This document shows, piece after piece, positions 59,695-64,000 of a stretch of 64,000 nucleotides of DNA. The translations under genes were made by a program, and so were the position numbers. Source of the stretch: CALBPI01 sp039821605 (GTDB taxonomy: Bacteria > Pseudomonadota > Gammaproteobacteria > Steroidobacterales > Woeseiaceae); assembly GCA_039821605.1 (NCBI GenBank), contig JBCBNV010000001.1, positions 496,001-560,000 of the forward strand, written 5' to 3'. The notes under the pieces were generated by a model. The model was given only the letters and a program-made list of their open reading frames with translations, was not told the DNA's origin and ran no database searches. Positions within the stretch are counted from its first letter, which is position 1; every line of letters begins with the position of its first letter.

Positions 59695-60276
59695 ATGAAC
59701 ATGAATCGCATTGCTTCTACCCTGATCCTGAGTGTGTCGCTCGTGGCCTGCGGCGGTGAGCCGCCCGCGACCACGACTGAAGCGCCCACTGTTGCCGAGA
59801 TTTCGAGCAAACGTCTGCCCGGTGACTCGCCCGGTAAACCGACGGTGCCCGTCTTCATGGCCTATGAGTTCCTGCAGACGCCCGCCGTCGGCGAGCCGCT
59901 CACAGTGCGCGTCGAGCTGACCGGTGCCACGACGGTTGCGGCCAGCGGCATGCGCGTTGCCACGCGCGGTGCGCTGGCACTGAGCAAGAACACGCCGGAA
60001 CAGATGCCGCTCAAGGCGGCGGCGTCTAGCAGTGACGGCGTCCTGACCCAGGACATCGTTGTGACGCCGTCTGACACGGGTCGCAGCTACGTCAGCATCC
60101 AGGTCAACGGTCTCTGGGAAGGCCAGCCGTTCACCAAGGCCATGTCGATCCCCGTGCAGGTCGGCGAGGGTGGCCCGCGCCTTGAAACCAACGGCGTCAT
60201 CATTGACGACGGTGTTGAGGTGTTGTCCTCGATGCCCGCGGACCAGCAGCTCGAGACGGGCGACAGCACGCGCTAG
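59695..60276 (+). CDS. Small lipoprotein of unknown function, companion of the zincin-like lipoprotein
   Basis: Protein of 193 residues with a signal peptide and lipobox SLVAC near residue 19, a Thr/Pro/Ala linker and then a predicted beta-sandwich (PTVPVFMAYEFLQTPAVGEP, LTVRVELTG). No enzyme motif is seen. It starts 11 bases after the metallopeptidase-like gene and ends before a terminator, so the two are one operon. It may be a binding partner or inhibitor-like accessory domain, but this is inference. Confidence 0.72.
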   Translation: MNMNRIASTLILSVSLVACGGEPPATTTEAPTVAEISSKRLPGDSPGKPTVPVFMAYEFLQTPAVGEPLTVRVELTGATTVAASGMRVATRGALALSKNTPEQMPLKAAASSSDGVLTQDIVVTPSDTGRSYVSIQVNGLWEGQPFTKAMSIPVQVGEGGPRLETNGVIIDDGVEVLSSMPADQQLETGDSTR

Positions 60277-60310
60277 GGCGCCGATCGAGCTCAGCTTCGG
60301 CCGCAAAAAG

Positions 60311-60344
60311 CACGCCCAGGGCATTGACCGGGCGCGTTTTTTTT
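60311..60344 (+). terminator. Probable Rho-independent terminator of the lipoprotein operon
   Basis: CGCCC (60313-60317 area) pairs with GGGCG before a run of eight T at 60337-60344. The stem is short and has a mismatch above it, but the T-run is long. Confidence 0.6.
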
Positions 60345-60362
60345 GGCGCCCGGGCCAGCTTC

Positions 60363-60376
60363 GGGAAAATTTTCCC
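60363..60376. promoter_or_regulatory. Perfect palindrome upstream of the GGDEF/EAL gene
   Basis: GGGAAAATTTTCCC is a perfect 14-bp palindrome, about 200 bases before the start of the cyclic-di-GMP gene. The rest of the 300-base gap, apart from the terminator, shows no gene. A TTGTCA at 60383-60388 could be a -35 box, but its -10 partner is poor. Confidence 0.35.
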
Positions 60377-60576
60377 ACCCGGTTGTCAAAACTGGACCTG
60401 CATCACAGCGGCGACGCCTGGTTCGCAGTACTTTCTGTGGCAACGCTGTGCGCATCGGGAGTTGCGCGCAGAGCGGCTGGCCACAGCATGCACGGCCCGG
60501 ATGCCGTGTGGGCCCGCCACGTCACCGAACGGGCGCCATGGAGGCGCGCGCCCGGGGGGTCGCAGGGCAGGGCACG

Positions 60577-63500
60577 ATGCACCCGATTCTGAAAGCACAG
60601 TTATCCGAGGCGATGCGGGGCGAAGGCACGGCGTCGAGCCTCGATATTGGCCGGCTCATTGAGCTGGTCGGTGCCTTCTATGGGTCCCTCGATGGCGGCA
60701 GCCTGGCGCTCGACGATGTGCTGGCCGCATCGACGCTCGTGCTGGACCGCAGTGAAGCCGTCGACGTCGCACCCAAGGTCGCGCCACCGGCGTTGTCCCC
60801 GACCGATACCACGATGGCCGTGTCCATGGCCTCCAACTCCGGAATCCGTGCGCGCTTTTCGGGCATTCACCTTGACGATTTGCGTACCGTGCTCGACAGC
60901 ATCGCGGACATGGTGCTCACGGTCGACAACGAGGGGCTGATCCAGTTTTCCAACCGCGTCGCGGTCAAATTCTTCGCGCCCGATCAGCGCTCGCTGGCCG
61001 GACGCTCGCTCAGCGAGTTCCTGCCCATGACGCAGGGCGTAGACGTTGGCGCGTTCCTGGATCCGTTCGTGGCGGAGCTCGATCGCACCAATCCCGATCT
61101 CATCGGCGGCGAGATGTCCGGCTGCCACATCGACGGCCGCGCCTACCGCATCGAATTGACGGCCAGCCGCATGTCGGCGCTGGGCGCCGGTGAATACGTC
61201 ATCTGCATGCGTGACGTGTCGGCGCGCGCCGCGGCCGCCGCCGCACTGCGCGAGAACGAAGAACGCTACCGCGCACTCGTCGAGCACGCCCCTGAGGCCA
61301 TCCTCGTCTTCGATGCGGGGTCCAACCAGTTCATCGACGCGAACGATCACGCGTCGACGCTCTTCAACCTGCCGCGCAAACGCTTGCTGGCGAGCGGCTT
61401 CTTCGGCCTGCGCGATGTCTCGAACGGCGTCGAGACCAGCGCCGAGCAACAGCGCATCGAAACCTTCCTGCAGCGCGCGCTGCAGGGTGGCCAGCCGACA
61501 TTCGAGTGGATCTACCACAGCCGCGGCGGTGCGGAGTTGCCCTGCGAAGTCCGTCTGAGTCGCATGCCGGCGGAAGACCGCGACCTGGTCCGCGTCAGCG
61601 TCAATTCAATCGCGAGTCGCAAGCGACGCGAGCTCGTTGAATACTCGGAAAAGAAACTGCTCGAGATGATCGCCTCGGGCGTGACCTTCAAGAAAGTCAT
61701 GCGGGCGCTGTGCCGCACCGCGGAGCGCGTTGTCGGCAACTGCAGGGCCAGCATCATGCTCGTCGACGTCAATCGTTCTGACCTGCTGCTGCACAGTGCA
61801 CCCGCCTTCGGCGACGCCGATCTCAAGGCCATTCGGCGCCTGCCGCTCGACGAGCCCAGGCTGAGCTGCGGTGTGGCGATCGCCACGGGTAAGCCCGTGA
61901 TCACGCCCGACGTGTTCGCGCACCGCGCCTGGTCCGATCACCACTTTCTGGCGCGCCGCCTGAGTTTCGTCAGCGCCTGGTCGTTCCCCGTGACGGGCTT
62001 CGAGACGGGAGCTGCCGCAACCATCGACGTGTACTTCGAGGAAAAACGCGAACCGACCACCGACGAGCTCGACTGGCTGGGCAGCCTGTCCCGTCTCGCG
62101 GGCATCGCTATCGGCCGCGAGCGTAACCGCGCCGCGTTGTCGCAAAGTGAAGGTCGCTTCCGTGGTTTGTTCGAGAATGTTGTTGAAGGCGTCTACATCG
62201 CGAGCACGGACGGGCACGTCATCTCGGCCAACCCCGCACTGGTGGCCATGCTCGGCTACGCCGATGAGGAGGACCTCATCGGGAATGCGCGGCGCAAGAC
62301 GGCCTATGCCAACAAACAGGACGCGCAATTCTTCGAGCGCGAAATCGAGGAGCACGGTGAGGTGCGGGGCTTCGAGGCGATCATGCTGCGCCGCGACGGC
62401 ACGCCGATCGAAGTCATCGAGAATGCCCGCGCCGTGGACTATGCGAACGGTGAGCGCTGCATTGAAGGCACGATCTCGGACATTACCGAGCGCAAGCAGG
62501 CGGAGCGTCGCATCTTCGCCGAGAAGGAGCGCGCCGAGGTCACGCTCAAGTCGATCGGTGACGGCGTGATTACGACCGACGCCGAGGGCCGCATCGAGTA
62601 CCTGAACCCTGTAGCCGAGGATCTCACGGGCTGGAGCCTGCGTGCTGTGCGCGGCGAACCCGTAGAAGACTTGCTGACCCTCATCAACGAGCATTCGCGC
62701 GAGATGGTCGACAACCCGATCATCCGTTGCCTCAATGAAGGTCGTGTCATCACGATGTCGGGGCCGACCCTGCTCATCGACCGTTCCGGTGAGGAAATCG
62801 CAATCCAGAATTCGGCGGCGCCCATTCGAGACCGCAAGGGACACACCGTGGGTTCGGTCATGGTGTTTCATGACGTGAGCGCCGAAGGCCGCCTGTCGCG
62901 CAAGTTGTCCTACCAGGCGACGCACGACGCGCTGACCGGTTTCATCAACCGCCAGGAATTCGAGAACGTACTCGAACGCGCCATTGCGCGTCGACGCACG
63001 AACCCGACGCATCAATACGCGCTGCTCTACATTGACATTGACCAGTTCAAAATCGTCAACGATACCTTCGGACACACGGCGGGTGACGAGCTCATCCGTC
63101 AGATTGCCGGCTGCCTGCAGACTTCCATACACATCAATGACACCGTGGCCCGACTCGGTGGCGATGAGTTTGGTTTGCTGCTTTCGAATTGTGACGCCGA
63201 CCGTGCCACCGACCTCGCGGAGACGCTTCGCGCCACGGTCGAGGGTTACCGCTTCGAATGGCAGCACCATGTCCAGGCAGTGACGGCCAGTATCGGCATC
63301 GTCATGCTCGATCGCGACAACGCGACCGTGGGCGCATTGCTCAGCGCGGCCGATGTTGCCTGCTTTGCGGCCAAGGACATGGGGCGCAATCGATTCCACC
63401 TCTACCGCGAGGGCGATGCCGGCGTGCGCCACCAGGAGATGCACTGGCTCAACCGCATCAATCGGGCGCTCGAGGAGTCGCGGTTTGAGCTCTACTTCCA

Positions 63501-64000
63501 GCCCATCGCGCACACCGTGGCACCCGAAAGCGGTCCCGAATGCACGCACTACGAGCTGTTGCTGCGGATGATCGACGAAGACGGCAACGTGATCCCACCA
63601 GGTACATTCATTGCGGCCGCTGAGCGCTACGACCGCATGCAGGCGCTGGACCGATGGGTGGTCGCCGAGGCGCTTGCCCACGCCGACCAGGGCGATCCCG
63701 AACAGCAGGCCGCCTACACGCTCTCCATCAACCTGTCCGGCAACTCGTTGTCCGATGACCGCTTCCTCGAGTACATCAAGGACCTGCTGGCCGAGACGCC
63801 GCTCTGCAAGGGTGGCGTGTGCTTCGAGATCACCGAAACCGCGGCCATCGCCAATCTCAATCGTGTGCGTCACTTCATGTCGGAGCTCAAGAAGCTCGGC
63901 TGTCTCTTCTCGCTTGACGATTTCGGCAGCGGCCTGTCGTCGTTCGCTTATCTCAAGAATCTCCCTGTCGATTTTCTCAAGGTCGACGGCGCCTTCATCA
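60577..64000 (+). CDS. PAS/GAF/GGDEF/EAL cyclic-di-GMP signalling protein, 3' partial
   Basis: Large cytoplasmic sensor, at least 1141 residues, cut by the right end of the window. Domain order: PAS (about 97-215), PAS (229-340), GAF (361-515), PAS (526-645), PAS (655-775), GGDEF (about 790-945) and EAL (from about 955). The diguanylate cyclase site is intact (RLGGDEFGLLL near 860). The phosphodiesterase domain has YELLLR in place of EALLR, keeping the metal-binding Glu, plus SINLSGNSL, ITETAAIANL, LDDFGSGLSS and LKVDG, so it is probably active as well. There are no membrane helices. The start at 60577 has a GGCAGGG upstream; an in-frame ATG at 60538 is possible. Confidence 0.9.
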   Translation, partial: MHPILKAQLSEAMRGEGTASSLDIGRLIELVGAFYGSLDGGSLALDDVLAASTLVLDRSEAVDVAPKVAPPALSPTDTTMAVSMASNSGIRARFSGIHLDDLRTVLDSIADMVLTVDNEGLIQFSNRVAVKFFAPDQRSLAGRSLSEFLPMTQGVDVGAFLDPFVAELDRTNPDLIGGEMSGCHIDGRAYRIELTASRMSALGAGEYVICMRDVSARAAAAAALRENEERYRALVEHAPEAILVFDAGSNQFIDANDHASTLFNLPRKRLLASGFFGLRDVSNGVETSAEQQRIETFLQRALQGGQPTFEWIYHSRGGAELPCEVRLSRMPAEDRDLVRVSVNSIASRKRRELVEYSEKKLLEMIASGVTFKKVMRALCRTAERVVGNCRASIMLVDVNRSDLLLHSAPAFGDADLKAIRRLPLDEPRLSCGVAIATGKPVITPDVFAHRAWSDHHFLARRLSFVSAWSFPVTGFETGAAATIDVYFEEKREPTTDELDWLGSLSRLAGIAIGRERNRAALSQSEGRFRGLFENVVEGVYIASTDGHVISANPALVAMLGYADEEDLIGNARRKTAYANKQDAQFFEREIEEHGEVRGFEAIMLRRDGTPIEVIENARAVDYANGERCIEGTISDITERKQAERRIFAEKERAEVTLKSIGDGVITTDAEGRIEYLNPVAEDLTGWSLRAVRGEPVEDLLTLINEHSREMVDNPIIRCLNEGRVITMSGPTLLIDRSGEEIAIQNSAAPIRDRKGHTVGSVMVFHDVSAEGRLSRKLSYQATHDALTGFINRQEFENVLERAIARRRTNPTHQYALLYIDIDQFKIVNDTFGHTAGDELIRQIAGCLQTSIHINDTVARLGGDEFGLLLSNCDADRATDLAETLRATVEGYRFEWQHHVQAVTASIGIVMLDRDNATVGALLSAADVACFAAKDMGRNRFHLYREGDAGVRHQEMHWLNRINRALEESRFELYFQPIAHTVAPESGPECTHYELLLRMIDEDGNVIPPGTFIAAAERYDRMQALDRWVVAEALAHADQGDPEQQAAYTLSINLSGNSLSDDRFLEYIKDLLAETPLCKGGVCFEITETAAIANLNRVRHFMSELKKLGCLFSLDDFGSGLSSFAYLKNLPVDFLKVDGAFI

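Noticed and set aside
61606..63873. A 755-codon open frame on the minus strand
   Set aside because: It is the antisense of the PAS/GAF/GGDEF/EAL gene, which shows unmistakable domain motifs. High-GC DNA gives long antisense frames; the translation has no family resemblance.

Overview
The window is high-GC DNA packed with genes in short, often translationally coupled operons. It reads as the chromosome of an aerobic, heterotrophic gammaproteobacterium. Evidence for this is a fused chorismate mutase/prephenate dehydrogenase, UbiG (ubiquinone synthesis), a GlrK-QseG-GlrR type two-component operon, a ZapG/YhcB homologue, a Bfr/Bfd pair under Fur-like boxes, tRNA genes close to E. coli sequences, and a PEP-CTERM protein with the response regulator PrsR. 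The genus cannot be fixed from the sequence. I see no phage, insertion sequence, CRISPR array or integrated element; this is core and metabolic chromosome.

Layout. 1-3.4 kb: tyrA (5' end cut by the window), gltX, and a PEP-CTERM protein gene preceded by a near-consensus sigma-54 promoter and a CRP-type palindrome. 3.8-10.5 kb: RND efflux adaptor and pump, a hydrolase and an MFS transporter. 10.6-16 kb: purU with a C-terminal frameshift, an IorAB-type molybdenum hydroxylase, a TPR protein and a membrane protein. 16-19.3 kb: a NarL-type two-component system, a Sua5-type tRNA t6A synthase and an NTF2-like protein. 19.3-29 kb: a leucine/isovalerate operon (liuR-mccB-mccA-ivd-maoC-citE-like) with a divergent racemase and acyl-CoA dehydrogenase.

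29-39.8 kb: a TonB-dependent receptor, a redoxin/cytochrome c/copper monooxygenase/EF-hand fusion, an ABC exporter with HlyD adaptor, and a BamA-superfamily outer-membrane protein. 39.9-49 kb: ubiG, a CpeT-like protein, fghA, a FAN1-type nuclease fused to a DEDDh exonuclease, a CDF metal transporter, an FG-GAP protein, zapG and a lipoprotein hydrolase. 49.2-51.4 kb: tRNA-Glu, tRNA-Ala, an SDR, bfr and bfd with Fur-like boxes. 51.5-57.5 kb: prsR tail-to-tail with a galE-glrK-qseG-glrR operon. 57.7-64 kb: a zincin-like lipoprotein with a companion lipoprotein, and a large PAS/GAF/GGDEF/EAL protein that runs off the right end.

How the genes connect. PrsR (51.6 kb) is the expected sigma-54 activator of PEP-CTERM genes, and the PEP-CTERM gene at 2.7 kb carries a matching promoter; the exosortase and PrsK are not in this window. 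The leucine operon lacks the usual enoyl-CoA hydratase and HMG-CoA lyase and instead has MaoC and CitE-like genes in the order known from Mycobacterium tuberculosis, which suggests the R-specific version of the pathway. Coordinates of start codons were adjusted where a ribosome-binding site, signal peptide or promoter decided the case.
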